This document shows positions 35,781 to 47,139 of a stretch of DNA of 64,000 bases, in pieces. The notes below the pieces were generated by a model that made no database searches, was not told where the DNA came from, and worked only from the letters and a program-made list of their open reading frames with translations. The DNA comes from Castellaniella defragrans. GTDB lineage: Bacteria; Pseudomonadota; Gammaproteobacteria; Burkholderiales; Burkholderiaceae_B. The DNA lies in the NCBI RefSeq assembly GCF_014203015.1, contig NZ_JACHIB010000022.1:1-64000 (forward strand). The letters are read 5' to 3'. A program made the translations under genes and the position numbers. Numbering within the stretch: position 1 is the first letter of the stretch; each line of letters opens with the position of its first letter.

Positions 35781-35870
35781 ATGGATCCGGGGCGTCCGGA
35801 TCCGGGGCATTGGTCGGGGCGTCCGCAGGGGCGTCCACAGGGTCGTCCATGGATGCGTCCGGATCCGTGG
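35781..35870 (-). repeat. Degenerate 12- to 15-bp tandem array upstream of geoA
   Basis: GGGCGTCC-type cores recur at 12-base steps (35817, 35829, 35841, 35853), with further copies of GGATCCGGGG 15 bases apart at 35783 and 35798. The array fills the gap between the CoA ligase stop (35873) and the geoA ribosome site. Confidence 0.62.
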
Positions 35871-35872
35871 CC

Positions 35873-37435
<1,563 letters not shown>

Positions 37436-37493
37436 ATGTCCTGTCCCCTATGTCGTTTCCATGTCGTTTTATGAATGAATGCCTTTCCAGGGC

Positions 37494-38282
37494 TCAGCCG
37501 CCGACGAAGCGGGGCCGGCGCTTTTCCACGAAGGCGCGGATGCCTTCCCGGGCATCGGCGCTGCGGGCGACGGCGGCCAGCCCCTGGGCCTCGTCCTCGA
37601 GCTGGGTTTCGAGCGATTGGCTGAGCACCGTGGCGAAGAGGCGGCGGATCTCGCCGAAGGCACGCGTGGGGCCCGCGGCCAGCCGCGCGGCCATCGCCTC
37701 GGCGGCGGCGGACAGCGCGTCGTCTTCGACCACGAAATCGACCAGCCCTGCGGCGCACGCCTGCTCCGCGTCCAGGGTTTCCCCGCAGATCAGGAAGCGC
37801 CGCGCGCGGGCGTGGCCCATGCGCGAGGTCAGCGACCTCGACGCGCCCGCGTCGCAGGAGAATCCGATGCCGGGATAGGCCGCGCCGAGCACCGCCGTGC
37901 GGCTGGCGTAGACCACCTCGCAGCTGCCGACCAGGGCCGTCGCGCCGCCCATCGACATCCCGTGCACGGCGGCCACCATCGGCGCGTCCAGGCGGGCGAA
38001 GCGCGCCATGCCCGTGTGCAGCGCGGCGGTCCATTCGCGGATGCGTTCGGGCAGCGCGTCGAGCTGGCCGGCGAACAGGCGGATGTCTCCGCCGACGCTG
38101 AAGGCCTTGCCCTTGGCGGCGAGCAGGATGGCGCGCAGGTCGGTGCGCGCGGCGAGCTCGCCCGATGCGGCCAGCCAGTCGCGGCAGAACGCCGCGTTGA
38201 ACGGGTTGCCGAGGTCGGGCTGGTTCAGGGTCAGGCGCGCGATGCCGGCGTCGATCGCCAGGGTGATCGTCTCGTAGTTCAT
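37494..38282 (-). CDS. Enoyl-CoA hydratase/isomerase (crotonase) family protein
   Basis: 262 residues. Crotonase motifs: [20 protein letters not shown] near 57 (first oxyanion-hole segment) and [20 protein letters not shown] near 105 (second). At the position where many hydratases carry the second catalytic Glu the sequence reads [20 protein letters not shown], without an obvious glutamate, so isomerase or another crotonase activity is as likely as hydration. The start ATG at 38282 overlaps the preceding ligase stop as ATGA. The C-terminal [10 protein letters not shown] is typical of the family. Confidence 0.9.
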   Translation of the reverse strand: MNYETITLAIDAGIARLTLNQPDLGNPFNAAFCRDWLAASGELAARTDLRAILLAAKGKAFSVGGDIRLFAGQLDALPERIREWTAALHTGMARFARLDAPMVAAVHGMSMGGATALVGSCEVVYASRTAVLGAAYPGIGFSCDAGASRSLTSRMGHARARRFLICGETLDAEQACAAGLVDFVVEDDALSAAAEAMAARLAAGPTRAFGEIRRLFATVLSQSLETQLEDEAQGLAAVARSADAREGIRAFVEKRRPRFVGG

Positions 38283-40288
38283 GGCTGGTCTTCCGCGAGC
38301 GAGGGGGCCAGGTGGCGGAATTGTTCCAGCGCCTCCGGGTTGGCCAGGGCGCCGGTGTTCCTGACCTCCTGGCCGTGCACCGCCTGGCGGATCGCCAGCT
38401 CCACGATCTTGCCGCTCTTGGTGCGCGGAATGTCCTGCACCTGCACCACCCGCTTCGGCACGTGGCGCGAGGTGGTGTTGTCGCGGATCTGCCGCTGGAT
38501 GCGTGCGACCAGGGCATCGTCCAGCGTCAGCCCGTCGCGCAGGCGGACGAACAGCACGACGCGCACGTCGGTGGGCTTGTCGGGGGGCCAGCTTTGCCCG
38601 ATCACGGCCGACTCCAGGACTTCCTCGATCTGGTCCACCTGGCGGTAGATCTCGGCGGTGCCGATCCGGATCCCGCCGGGGTTGAGCGTGGCGTCCGACC
38701 GGCCGTAGATGATGAAGCCGCCGTGCCCGGTGACTTCGCAGAAGTCGCCGTGGCACCAGATGCCCTCGAAGCGCGAAAAATAGGCTTCGTGGTATTTGCG
38801 CCGGTCCGGATCGTTCCAGAAATAGAGGGGCTGCGTGGGGAAGGGGACGGTGCAGACCAGCTCCCCTTTCTGTCCACGAACGGGGCGGCCCGCTTCGTCG
38901 TACACGTCCACCGCCATCCCCAGCTGCTTGCACTGGATCTCGCCGCGCCATACGGGCAATGCGGGGTTGCCGCCGACGAACGCGCCCAGCAGATCGGTGC
39001 CGCCGGAGATCGAGGCGATGTGCACTCCCGGCTTGATGGCGCGATAGACGTAGTCGTAGCCTTCGGCCATCAGGGGGCTGCCGGTCGAGAACAGGACCTC
39101 GATGGAGGCGGTGTCGTGCGTGCGCAGGGGGGCGAGATCGTACTTGGCGCAGGCTTCGAGGAATTTCGCCGAGGTGCCGAAATGGGTGAAGCGTTCGGCC
39201 TGCATGTAGTCGAACAGGATCTGCTTGTCCGCGGCGAAGGGGCTGCCGTCGTAGAGCATCAGCGCCGCGCCCGTCGCCAGGCCGGAGGCCAGCCAGTTCC
39301 ACATGACCCAGCTGCAGGTGGCGAAGTAGAACAGGCGCGAGCCCTCGCGGACGTTGCCGTGCAGCTGGTGTTCCCTGAGGTGCAGCAGCAGCGCGCCGCC
39401 GGCGCGGTGGACGATGCACTTGGGCACGCCCGTCGTGCCCGAGGAAAACACGATGTACAGCGGATGGTCGAACGGCAGCTGCTCGAACCGGATGTCCCGC
39501 GCCGCCGCGTGCGGGGCGGTGAAGGCGTCGAGCGTGACGAGGTCCCGGATGCCCTGGTCGGCGGGGTCCAGCCCCAGGTAGGGGCAGAGCACCACCGTGC
39601 GGACGCTGGGCAGCGCCTGGACGATCTCGCCGAGCTTTTCCAGGCAGGCGTGCGACTTGCCGTTGTAGTAGTAGCCGTCGGTAGCGAACAGCATGACCGG
39701 CTCGATCTGGCTGAAACGGTCCAGCACGCCCTGCGGGCCGAAATCCGGCGAGGCCGAACTGAAGATCGCGCCGATGCTGCTGGCCGCGAGCATGGCGATG
39801 ATCGTGTCGGGGCTGTTCGGCATGAGGGCGGCCACCCGGTCGCCGGCGCCGACGCCCCGGGCGCGCATCGCGGCCGCCAGCCTCGCCACCGCGGCGTACA
39901 GCTGGTCGCGCGACAGGCGCCGCTTGATCCGGTCTTCGCCCCAGAACACCAGCGCGTCGGCGTCGCCGCGGTGGCGCAGCAGGTTTTCGGCGAAATTCAG
40001 CCTGGCCTGGGGAAACCAGCGCACGTCCTCCATCGATCCGCCCTGTTCCAGAACGATCATGCCCCGGGCGCCGGCCACCACGCCGCAGTAGTCCCACAGG
40101 CCGCACCAGAATTCGTCCGGGTGCTCGACCGACCAGCGGTGCAGGGCGTCGTAGTCGTCGAAGCGTCTCGCGTGGCGGGCTTCCATGGCGGCGGCGAACC
40201 GCGCCATGTGGCTGGCCGCGACCGTCGCGGCGTCGGGCGCGGTCGCCGCGCCTCGCGGGAGCGCATTCGGATCAGCGCGCAGGGGCAT
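38279..40288 (-). CDS. Acetoacetyl-CoA synthetase-like acyl-CoA ligase
   Basis: 669 residues, the length of acetoacetate-CoA ligases. N-terminal [20 protein letters not shown] and [20 protein letters not shown] are characteristic. P-loop [18 protein letters not shown] near 280, [20 protein letters not shown] near 400, [20 protein letters not shown] near 525, and the catalytic Lys in [17 protein letters not shown] near 632. It may activate acetoacetate released by terpene breakdown, or a terpenoid acid such as geranic or perillic acid; relatives in acyclic terpene pathways are known. Coupled to the following crotonase by an ATGA overlap. Confidence 0.92.
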   Translation of the reverse strand: MPLRADPNALPRGAATAPDAATVAASHMARFAAAMEARHARRFDDYDALHRWSVEHPDEFWCGLWDYCGVVAGARGMIVLEQGGSMEDVRWFPQARLNFAENLLRHRGDADALVFWGEDRIKRRLSRDQLYAAVARLAAAMRARGVGAGDRVAALMPNSPDTIIAMLAASSIGAIFSSASPDFGPQGVLDRFSQIEPVMLFATDGYYYNGKSHACLEKLGEIVQALPSVRTVVLCPYLGLDPADQGIRDLVTLDAFTAPHAAARDIRFEQLPFDHPLYIVFSSGTTGVPKCIVHRAGGALLLHLREHQLHGNVREGSRLFYFATCSWVMWNWLASGLATGAALMLYDGSPFAADKQILFDYMQAERFTHFGTSAKFLEACAKYDLAPLRTHDTASIEVLFSTGSPLMAEGYDYVYRAIKPGVHIASISGGTDLLGAFVGGNPALPVWRGEIQCKQLGMAVDVYDEAGRPVRGQKGELVCTVPFPTQPLYFWNDPDRRKYHEAYFSRFEGIWCHGDFCEVTGHGGFIIYGRSDATLNPGGIRIGTAEIYRQVDQIEEVLESAVIGQSWPPDKPTDVRVVLFVRLRDGLTLDDALVARIQRQIRDNTTSRHVPKRVVQVQDIPRTKSGKIVELAIRQAVHGQEVRNTGALANPEALEQFRHLAPSLAEDQP

Positions 40289-40327
40289 TTTCGATCTCCG
40301 GGTGCATTGGGTGGATGGCCTCCCTGC

Positions 40328-42691
40328 TCACAGGTTGCGGGTCTTGCCGAACAGCAGGACGGCGAAGGCGGGCATGAGCAGGATGGCGCCGAACAGATTG
40401 ACCATGAACATGAAGGCCAGCAGGATGCCCATGTCGGCCTGGAACTTGAGCGCGGAAAAGGCCCAGGTCATGACGGACAGCGTCATCGTGACGGCCGTGA
40501 ACACGGATGCGGTGCCGCGCTCCTTGAGGGATTCGACGAAGGCGTCCCTGAGCTTGAGGCCGTGCTCCCGCATCTCGTGCTTCATGGATTCAAACAGGTA
40601 GATGCCGTAATCGACCCCGACCCCGACGGCGATCGCCACCACGGGCAGCGTGTTGACCTTGACGCCGATCCCCAGGGCGGCCATCGTCGCGTTGCACAGC
40701 AGGGTGACGAGGGCGAGCGGCGCCACGATGCACAGGGTGATGCGCAGCGAGCGGAAGATCACCAGGCACAGCAGCCCCACCGAGGTGAAGAGCGTGAAGT
40801 TCACCCACTTGTCGGCGCGCGCAACCACTTCGTTGGTGGCCGCGATGATGCCGACGTTGCCCGAGGCCAGGCGGAACTGCAGCGTGTCGGTGTCGTTTTC
40901 GGCCTTGAACGCCTTGATGCGGTCGATGATGTGATTGATCGTGGTGGCCTGGTGGTCGGTCGTGTAGATCGAGATCGGGATCGCCGTGCATTGGGAATTG
41001 CGGTATTCGTTGCCCAGCCGGGTGGCGACGCCGATGCCCTGGGCGATCTGCGGCGTGGATTCGGGCAGCATGCGCCAGGCGTACCAGCCTTCGGCGAAGT
41101 CCTGGGTCACGGCGGCGATGAACGAGGGCAGGCTGCGCACCGCGGCGACGCCGTCGGTCTGGCGCATGAGAAAGTCGAACTCGGCGATCTTGTCCTCGAC
41201 GTCGCGCTGGACGCAGGGCGAGTCCTCGCCCTTGGCCTCGGCGATCACCTGCAGCAGGTCCACCCCGATGGCGAAATTGCTGGTGATGACGTCGACGTCG
41301 CGGTTGTACAGCGAGCTGTCCCTGAGCTCGGGGACGCCCTTGCCCAGATCGCCGACCTTCAGGTCGCCGACCTTCCAGATGCCGATGCCGGTGAGCGCCA
41401 GCGCGGCGAGGATGGGCAGCACCGCGCCCCGGCGCGTGGCCAGCACGCCGAACCGTTCCCACAGCGCGTAGCCCGCGGTCCTGTGGCTCTGCAGGCTGGC
41501 GATCTTCCGCTCCGAGAGGTGGATGTAGGACAGCATGGTCGGCAGCAGGATCTTGTTGGTCAGGATCATGACCGTGACCCCGATGGTCGAGATGTACGCC
41601 AGCTCGCGGACGATCTGGATGTCCACCACCGCGATCACCATGAAGCCCAGGGCGTTGGCCAGCAGCGCGGTGGCGCCGGGCACGAACAGCTTCAGGAAGG
41701 CGTTGCGCGAGGCGCCGATGCCGTCGTGGCCGTCCAGGACTTCCATCTTCCAGGCGTTGGTCATCTGGACCGCGTGCGACACGCCGATGGCGAAGATCAG
41801 GAAGGGGATGAGGATCGACATCGGGTCCAGGCCCATGCCGATGAGCGGCAGGGTGCCGAACAGCCAGACCACGGGGACGAGGGCCGCGATCAGCGCGCAG
41901 GCGGCGAGCCTGAAGGAGCCCGAATACCAGTACAGCAGCAGGGCGGTGACGAGGAAGGCGGCGGCGAAGAACACCAGCACGCTGGAGGCGCCCTCGGCGA
42001 TCTCGGCGGTGGACTTGGCGAAGCCGATGATGTGCACCGAGACCTGGTCGTTGGTGTATTTGGCGCGGATGTCCTCCAGCTGCCGGCCGACGGCGTTCAG
42101 GTCGAGCGGCTGGCCCGTGTCGGGGTCGGTGGGCAGCAGGGTCGCCACGGCCATGGTCGCGGTCATGTCGGCCGAGACGATGCGGCCCACCCAGTCCGAT
42201 TTCAGGACGTTGAGCCGGACCTGCTTCAACTGCTCCGGCGTGCCGGCGAAGTCTCCCGGCACCAGGTTGCCGCCCTTGAAGCCTTCCTCGACGACTTCGT
42301 TGTAGCGCACGTTGGGCGTGACCAGGGAGGTCAGCGAGCTGCGTTCGACCCCGTGGATGTAGAACAGGCTTTCCGTCACGCCGCGGATGGTGTCGATCGC
42401 TTCCTTGGTGTAGATGTCGCCCTGCTTGACCTTGATGGCCACGAGGACCTTGTCGGCGCCGCCGAAATCGGCCTTGTAGTCCTCGAAGGTCCGCATGTAT
42501 TCGTGGTGGATCGGGATCATCTTGGAGAAGCCCGCGCTCACCCGCAGGTTCAGCGCCGACAGCCCCAGGCCCAGCGTCAGCAGGATCCCCACGATCAGCA
42601 GGATCAGGCGGTGGCGGAAGATCGCGGTGGCGATCCGGCGGCCGAGCCGTTCCTCGACCTTGCGGGCGCCCGCTTCATCGATGAGATGCAT
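40328..42691 (-). CDS. ameD: RND-superfamily (HAE3-type) transporter
   Basis: 787 residues from the ATG at 42691, supported by GGAGG five bases upstream; a longer frame exists but overlaps ameC. The RND architecture has a first helix near 30, a large periplasmic loop (about 55-230), a helix bundle with LIPFLIFAIGVSHAVQMTNA near 310, a second loop, and a second bundle with VVAIAVGVGVDYGIYLFESM near 690. Proteins of the HAE3/MmpL-like group are about this size. I recognise AmeD (apolar monoterpene efflux) of C. defragrans, reported to act with AmeABC in monoterpene tolerance. Driven by the proton motive force. Confidence 0.93.
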   Translation of the reverse strand: MHLIDEAGARKVEERLGRRIATAIFRHRLILLIVGILLTLGLGLSALNLRVSAGFSKMIPIHHEYMRTFEDYKADFGGADKVLVAIKVKQGDIYTKEAIDTIRGVTESLFYIHGVERSSLTSLVTPNVRYNEVVEEGFKGGNLVPGDFAGTPEQLKQVRLNVLKSDWVGRIVSADMTATMAVATLLPTDPDTGQPLDLNAVGRQLEDIRAKYTNDQVSVHIIGFAKSTAEIAEGASSVLVFFAAAFLVTALLLYWYSGSFRLAACALIAALVPVVWLFGTLPLIGMGLDPMSILIPFLIFAIGVSHAVQMTNAWKMEVLDGHDGIGASRNAFLKLFVPGATALLANALGFMVIAVVDIQIVRELAYISTIGVTVMILTNKILLPTMLSYIHLSERKIASLQSHRTAGYALWERFGVLATRRGAVLPILAALALTGIGIWKVGDLKVGDLGKGVPELRDSSLYNRDVDVITSNFAIGVDLLQVIAEAKGEDSPCVQRDVEDKIAEFDFLMRQTDGVAAVRSLPSFIAAVTQDFAEGWYAWRMLPESTPQIAQGIGVATRLGNEYRNSQCTAIPISIYTTDHQATTINHIIDRIKAFKAENDTDTLQFRLASGNVGIIAATNEVVARADKWVNFTLFTSVGLLCLVIFRSLRITLCIVAPLALVTLLCNATMAALGIGVKVNTLPVVAIAVGVGVDYGIYLFESMKHEMREHGLKLRDAFVESLKERGTASVFTAVTMTLSVMTWAFSALKFQADMGILLAFMFMVNLFGAILLMPAFAVLLFGKTRNL

Positions 42692-42707
42692 AGTGCCTCC
42701 AAGCGCC

Positions 42708-43697
42708 TTATTCATGATGCGCCGCAGTGGATTCCGCGGGAATCCGGCCCGTGGCCAGATAACCGACATAGACCAGTGCCCCGTCGGGGGCGTAGAGCGC
42801 CTTGGCCAGCGGCGTACCCTCGGGCATGGTGCGCAGCTTGAAGGAACGCCCGCCGTCGCTGCTGATCGCCAGCAGGCCGTTGTTGCCCGTCAGCACGACG
42901 CGGCCGTCGGCGCTCACCGTGCCGCCGTTGAGGGCGCTCTGGGAGCCCAGCGGAACGGCGCGCCAGCTGGCGCCCCGGTCCTCGGAGCGGAAGACGTGCC
43001 CCCGCATGCCGTAGGCCAGCAGGGCGCCGTCGCGCAACGCCAGCAGGCCGAAGAACGAGCCCTCGTAAGGCGAGGGGAGCGGCGTCCAGGTTTCGCCCTG
43101 GTCGGCGGACACCGCCAGGGTGCCGGCTTCGCCGCTCAGGTAGAGCGTGCGCCCGACCTCGATGACGTCGCTGATGTGCCACTGGAAATCCTCTCCGAGG
43201 ATTTTCCGGCGCCGCCAGGTCCTGCCCTGGTCGTCGCTCTGGATGTAGAGGCCGTAGGCCCCGTAGGCGATGAGGCGCCCGCTGGAGAGCTGCAGCGCCC
43301 CCAGCAGCGAATCGTCGCCCACGGCGCCGACGACGATCTTCCGCCAGCTGTGGCCGCCGTCCGCGGTGCGCACGATCGTGCCGCCATGGCCCACGGCGAT
43401 GGCCGTGTTCTGGTCGATGGGCAGCAGGCGCACCAGCGTCCGGCCGGTCGGCGCCTGCCGGCCCAGCCAGGTCTTGCCGCCGTCGGCGCTGCTCATCACG
43501 ACGCCGCGCTCGCCCACGGCGAACAGTTCGCCATGGAAAAGCTCCAGGTCGAACAGCGCCGTGCGGTCCGCCTTGATGCGATCGGCGGAGAGGACTTCCG
43601 TCGGGCGGTGCGCGGCGCCCGCCGCGAGGCAGAGTTGCGCGCCGCACATCAGGAGCATGGCGAGCAGGGAACTTCGGACTGTGGTCATGCGCGTCAT
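42708..43697 (-). CDS. ameC: Periplasmic YCF48/BNR-type beta-propeller protein
   Basis: 329 residues with a Sec signal (VRSSLLAMLLMCGAQLCLAA). The mature part is a run of propeller blades of the YCF48/sialidase type, each with an S-x-D-G-G-x-(T/S)-W-like turn: SSADGGKTW, RTADGGHSW, QSDDQGRTW, SADQGETW, RSEDRGASW, SSDGGRSF. Such proteins often accompany HAE3 RND transporters with DUF1329 and DUF1302 proteins. Its stop is 16 bases before the ameD start. I recognise this as AmeC on the basis of order; it may be the periplasmic adaptor, but the mechanism is not established here. Confidence 0.87.
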   Translation of the reverse strand: MTRMTTVRSSLLAMLLMCGAQLCLAAGAAHRPTEVLSADRIKADRTALFDLELFHGELFAVGERGVVMSSADGGKTWLGRQAPTGRTLVRLLPIDQNTAIAVGHGGTIVRTADGGHSWRKIVVGAVGDDSLLGALQLSSGRLIAYGAYGLYIQSDDQGRTWRRRKILGEDFQWHISDVIEVGRTLYLSGEAGTLAVSADQGETWTPLPSPYEGSFFGLLALRDGALLAYGMRGHVFRSEDRGASWRAVPLGSQSALNGGTVSADGRVVLTGNNGLLAISSDGGRSFKLRTMPEGTPLAKALYAPDGALVYVGYLATGRIPAESTAAHHE

Positions 43698-43779
43698 TAC
43701 CTAGAGGGTTGGACAGGCACCCGCCGCGCGCCGGCTTGCCGGCGTGCGCGGAGGGTGCGCCATGGGGCGGAGCGGGGCG

Positions 43780-45135
43780 TCAGCGCACGCCGCGGCGGCG
43801 GATGGCTTCCGTGGTGAAGTCCTTGGCCTCGCCCTTGACGTTCCACTGATAGGCCGGCTGCGGCCGCTGGTTGGTCACGGCGGTCACCATGTAGTTGCCG
43901 TTGCTCAGGTCGGCCGTCACGAAGTTGGTCTGGAACATGACGCCGGCGTCATAGGCCTGGACCAGCGGATAGGTGTAGACCCGCCACAGATTGCCGCGCC
44001 CGTCGTAGCCGTCGGCGAGCGCGATGATGTGGCTGTCCTCGTCCAGGTAGAACACGCGCTTGGACAGGACGTGGGACATGCCGGGCTTGAGGGTCGCTTC
44101 CAGCACCCACACCCGATGCAGCTCCCAGCGCGTCAGCTCGGGCTTGAGGCCGCCCTTGTCGATCATGTCCGCGTACTTGAGCGAGGGATCCATCTGGCGG
44201 TAGGCGTTGTAGGGGATGTACATCTCCTTCTTGCCGACCAGATTCCAGTCGTAGCGGTCGATCGCGCCCTGGAATCCCCAGTAGTCGTCGGTGGTGCGCA
44301 TGCCTTCGGTGCCGTCGTCGACGTTGTCGTAGGCCAGGTCGGGGGCGCGGCGCACGCGGCGCTGCCCGGCGTTGTAGATCCAGGCCTGGCGGCCCGCGCC
44401 GGGTTTGGTGTAGTCCACCGAGTCGCGGACCAGGTAGATGGTGCCCAGCAGGGTGGAGGGCGCGTCGTATCCGGCGTAGATCATGAAAGCCAGATTCTCC
44501 TCGTGGGGGACGACGTTTTGCCCCTGGACCATGTGCTCGCAGAAGCCCACGCGGTAGTAGTCGCCCGAGGCGCGCACCGGCAGCCAGTCGCGGCAGGCCT
44601 TGTAGCCGCCGAAATACTTGGTGGTCTGGTTGTAGATGGCCTCGACGCCGGTCTTGGGCACGGGGAAGGGCGTGCCGGGCACATCGTAGTTTTCGATGCC
44701 CAGGCCGACGATTTTCGCCTTGGCCGCCTTTTCCTTGGTGGCGGCGTAGATTTCGGGCGGGTTGGCGAAGGTCCGGTGCGTCTTGTAGACCGGCATGGCC
44801 TGGTTCGGGAATTTCTTCAACAGCGCGGCCATGCCGGGGGAGACCTTGTCGCCGTAGCTGTCCACATTGGCGGCGGTGATGGTGAAGAGCGGTTTTTCGT
44901 CCTTGAAGGGATCGATGTAACCCATCTTCGGGTCCCAGCCGGAGGGCGGCTGGGTCAGGCCGCCGGTCCAGGCGGGAATGGTGCCGTCGGCGTTGCCGGC
45001 CATGATGGCTCCGTTTGGCGTCAGATCCTTGCCCAGGCGGGCGAGTTCGTCCGGGCTCATCTCGGCATGGGCCCCGGGCGCCAGGATGCCGATCGTCAGG
45101 GCGCAGGCGAGCGCCGGGAATGCGTGCTTCGTCAT
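43780..45135 (-). CDS. ameB: Periplasmic DUF1329 (LolA/LolB-fold) protein
   Basis: 451 residues with a Sec signal (FPALACALTIGILAPGAHAE). DUF1329 features: ELARLGKDLTPNGAIMAGN near 31, PAWTGGLTQPPSGWDP near 54, RRAPDLAYDNVDDGTEGMRT near 265, and the C-terminal AYDAGVMFQTNFVTADLSNG region. The fold is related to lipoprotein carriers, so it may ferry a hydrophobic molecule across the periplasm. Encoded between the DUF1302 outer-membrane protein and the propeller protein. I recognise it as AmeB by position. Confidence 0.88.
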   Translation of the reverse strand: MTKHAFPALACALTIGILAPGAHAEMSPDELARLGKDLTPNGAIMAGNADGTIPAWTGGLTQPPSGWDPKMGYIDPFKDEKPLFTITAANVDSYGDKVSPGMAALLKKFPNQAMPVYKTHRTFANPPEIYAATKEKAAKAKIVGLGIENYDVPGTPFPVPKTGVEAIYNQTTKYFGGYKACRDWLPVRASGDYYRVGFCEHMVQGQNVVPHEENLAFMIYAGYDAPSTLLGTIYLVRDSVDYTKPGAGRQAWIYNAGQRRVRRAPDLAYDNVDDGTEGMRTTDDYWGFQGAIDRYDWNLVGKKEMYIPYNAYRQMDPSLKYADMIDKGGLKPELTRWELHRVWVLEATLKPGMSHVLSKRVFYLDEDSHIIALADGYDGRGNLWRVYTYPLVQAYDAGVMFQTNFVTADLSNGNYMVTAVTNQRPQPAYQWNVKGEAKDFTTEAIRRRGVR

Positions 45136-45157
45136 GTTCTGGTCTCCTCAAGGGGGC

Positions 45158-46975
45158 TTAGAAGTTCATGCTCAGGGTGGCGGAATAGAAGTCGCGGTCG
45201 CGCTGCGCGTCGTAGTCGGCGTTGCGGTTGAAACGGATTGCATTCAGGCTCAGGGAGTAGTTCTTGTTGTAGGTGAAGCGCGCGCCCAGGCCCAGGGCCT
45301 GACGTCCTTCGGCGAACTGACTGTCGATCGACCAGCCCTGGACGTCGTGCGACCAGAATATGCTGGGCTGGACGGTGATGCCGCTGTTGAGGACGTTGTT
45401 GTAGGTCAGCTCGGCCTTGAGCCGGTAGCCCCAGGCGAAGTTGGTCATGTAGCCCTTGTTCTTGCAGCCTTCCTTGGAAATGTTGATCGCCGAGCACGGC
45501 ACGCCGTAGCTCGCGTCCGGTCCCGGCCCGAAGATGAATGGGCGGCCGTAGCGCAATGCGTCGGTGTCCAGGTCGTTCCACTGAAAGCCAACCTCGCCGA
45601 TCAGTAGGTACTGGTCGGCGGCCAGAATGCCGTTGCCCACCTTGATGCCGTTGAGCTGGAACTGGGTCTTGTTGGCGCGGGTATAGCCTTGCAGGTAGCC
45701 GTCGCTATTTCGTGCCGCCATAGCTCCATTCCCATACGGACCGAACGGGATTGCCATTCCTGGTGCGATGACGCCGGTGGCACCCATTGCCCCTAGAAAC
45801 AGGTCGTTCGCATCGATCTGAACTGGAACTCCTCGGCTGTGGCTCAGTTCGGCACCTACGGACACGCCCATGACATTAGTGGCCAGGCTCAGGCCGTAGA
45901 TCTTGATGTCCTCGGGGTATTCCCACTGGACGGCGAATGGGATGAGAGATCCAGACGCGCTGTAATCACCGTAGTGCATCGATACCGCCGGGGTTCGTGC
46001 ATGGATCTTCATCGCGTATACACCAATCTCGGAGTCGATTGGTTCGGCGTAGGTGCGGAAGGCGACACCGAACTGGCCGGTGTTGCTGGGCTTGTCCCCG
46101 TCCAGGGTGCCGACATAGGCACCCGAGCGGTAGCCGTCCGCACTGCTGCCCGCGACGCTCACCGCGTTGCCGCAGCTATTGGGATACAGGCCGACCGAGC
46201 CGCCCGCGACAGCCCAGTAATTGCCACAGGCCGAGTCGATCGCCGTGTTTTTCCATTGCAACTGGTAGAACATCTCGACGCTGCCGAGATTGCCCAGGCC
46301 CTGGTTGACCGAGACGAGTGGGACGGGCAGGAGGATTTCCTTGACCTGGGATCCGGGCATGCGCGCGGAGGTCAGATCGATCGGGTTGATCTGGTTGATG
46401 CCCTGGATGAACAGGCTTTCGCCCCAGTTGATGACCTGGTTGCCCGCTCGTACCTGCAGGGGCTGCCCCGCGAGGGTAAAGGTGTCGTAGACATAGGCGT
46501 CCAGCAGGTCCACGCCGCTGAAGCGGTTCAGGCGCTCGAAACCGTCGTCTGACAAAGGCCTGTTCGGGCGGTAGCCGTTGGCCTGGTTGCCCAGGTGGAC
46601 GTCGAGGTTCTTTTGTCCGTAGTCGTACCAGGCCCGGCCGCGCAGGAAGGCACCCATGGTGCCTTTCTTGAGTTCGACCTCGGAGATCAGCTTGAGTCGG
46701 GACGAGATCACATCGCCCTTGTCATAGTTGAGGTTGCCCTCGTCGATGGTGTTGTTGCCGGTGCCGTCGGCGCGGCCGCGCGCCGCCCCGTTGCCCTGTC
46801 CGTACAGCGCAGAGTCCTGGCCGCGGGCGCGGACGCTGGTTTCCAGCGATATGCTCGAGCTCCAGTTGCCCTGCCAGTCGCCCAATTGGAAATCCGTGGC
46901 TTGCGCGCCGCCCGGGCCGGCCGCGCCGAAGGCGCCGGCCAGGCAGAGCGCGAGAATGCTTACTCGGTTCTTCAT
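45158..46975 (-). CDS. ameA: Outer-membrane DUF1302-family protein
   Basis: 605 residues. Sec signal VSILALCLAGAFGAAGPGGA. DUF1302 features: SSISLETSVRARGQD near 42, GERAWYDYG-like stretch LRGRAWYDYGQKNLDV near 112, GNQVINWGESLFIQGINQIN near 163, and alternating beta-strand pattern to a C-terminal Phe (YSATLSMNF), as in outer-membrane barrels. It should form the outer-membrane part of the tetrapartite Ame exporter. First gene of ameABCD; 144 bases separate it from the upstream acyl-CoA dehydrogenase, so a promoter may lie there. The stretch 45700-46250 is visibly less GC-rich than its flanks. Confidence 0.9.
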   Translation of the reverse strand: MKNRVSILALCLAGAFGAAGPGGAQATDFQLGDWQGNWSSSISLETSVRARGQDSALYGQGNGAARGRADGTGNNTIDEGNLNYDKGDVISSRLKLISEVELKKGTMGAFLRGRAWYDYGQKNLDVHLGNQANGYRPNRPLSDDGFERLNRFSGVDLLDAYVYDTFTLAGQPLQVRAGNQVINWGESLFIQGINQINPIDLTSARMPGSQVKEILLPVPLVSVNQGLGNLGSVEMFYQLQWKNTAIDSACGNYWAVAGGSVGLYPNSCGNAVSVAGSSADGYRSGAYVGTLDGDKPSNTGQFGVAFRTYAEPIDSEIGVYAMKIHARTPAVSMHYGDYSASGSLIPFAVQWEYPEDIKIYGLSLATNVMGVSVGAELSHSRGVPVQIDANDLFLGAMGATGVIAPGMAIPFGPYGNGAMAARNSDGYLQGYTRANKTQFQLNGIKVGNGILAADQYLLIGEVGFQWNDLDTDALRYGRPFIFGPGPDASYGVPCSAINISKEGCKNKGYMTNFAWGYRLKAELTYNNVLNSGITVQPSIFWSHDVQGWSIDSQFAEGRQALGLGARFTYNKNYSLSLNAIRFNRNADYDAQRDRDFYSATLSMNF

Positions 46976-47099
46976 GTGTGTCTCCTCTGTGGTTGGGTAC
47001 GGCTGCCCTCCTGGGGGCCGCTTCCTCTGTGGGAATGAGGGGCGCCTGTCACGGCGGGTGGGTGTGGGTCATGGAATGGGGTCCGTCGGTTTGGGATGG

Positions 47100-47139
47100 T
47101 CGATAGGATTTCGGCAGGCTCAATAGGATTTCGGCAGGC
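47100..47139 (-). repeat. 20-bp tandem duplication across a stop codon
   Basis: On the minus strand the 20 bases 47139-47120 (last codons and stop of the acyl-CoA dehydrogenase) are followed directly by an almost identical copy at 47119-47100. It is the same kind of event as at 19094: the end of a gene duplicated just past its stop codon. Confidence 0.8.

Noticed and set aside
38312-42841. A 1,509-codon open frame on the plus strand
   Set aside because: It runs antisense to the CoA ligase and ameD, has a Gly/Arg/His/Asp-rich composition and no recognisable domain. Long antisense frames are expected in DNA this rich in GC.
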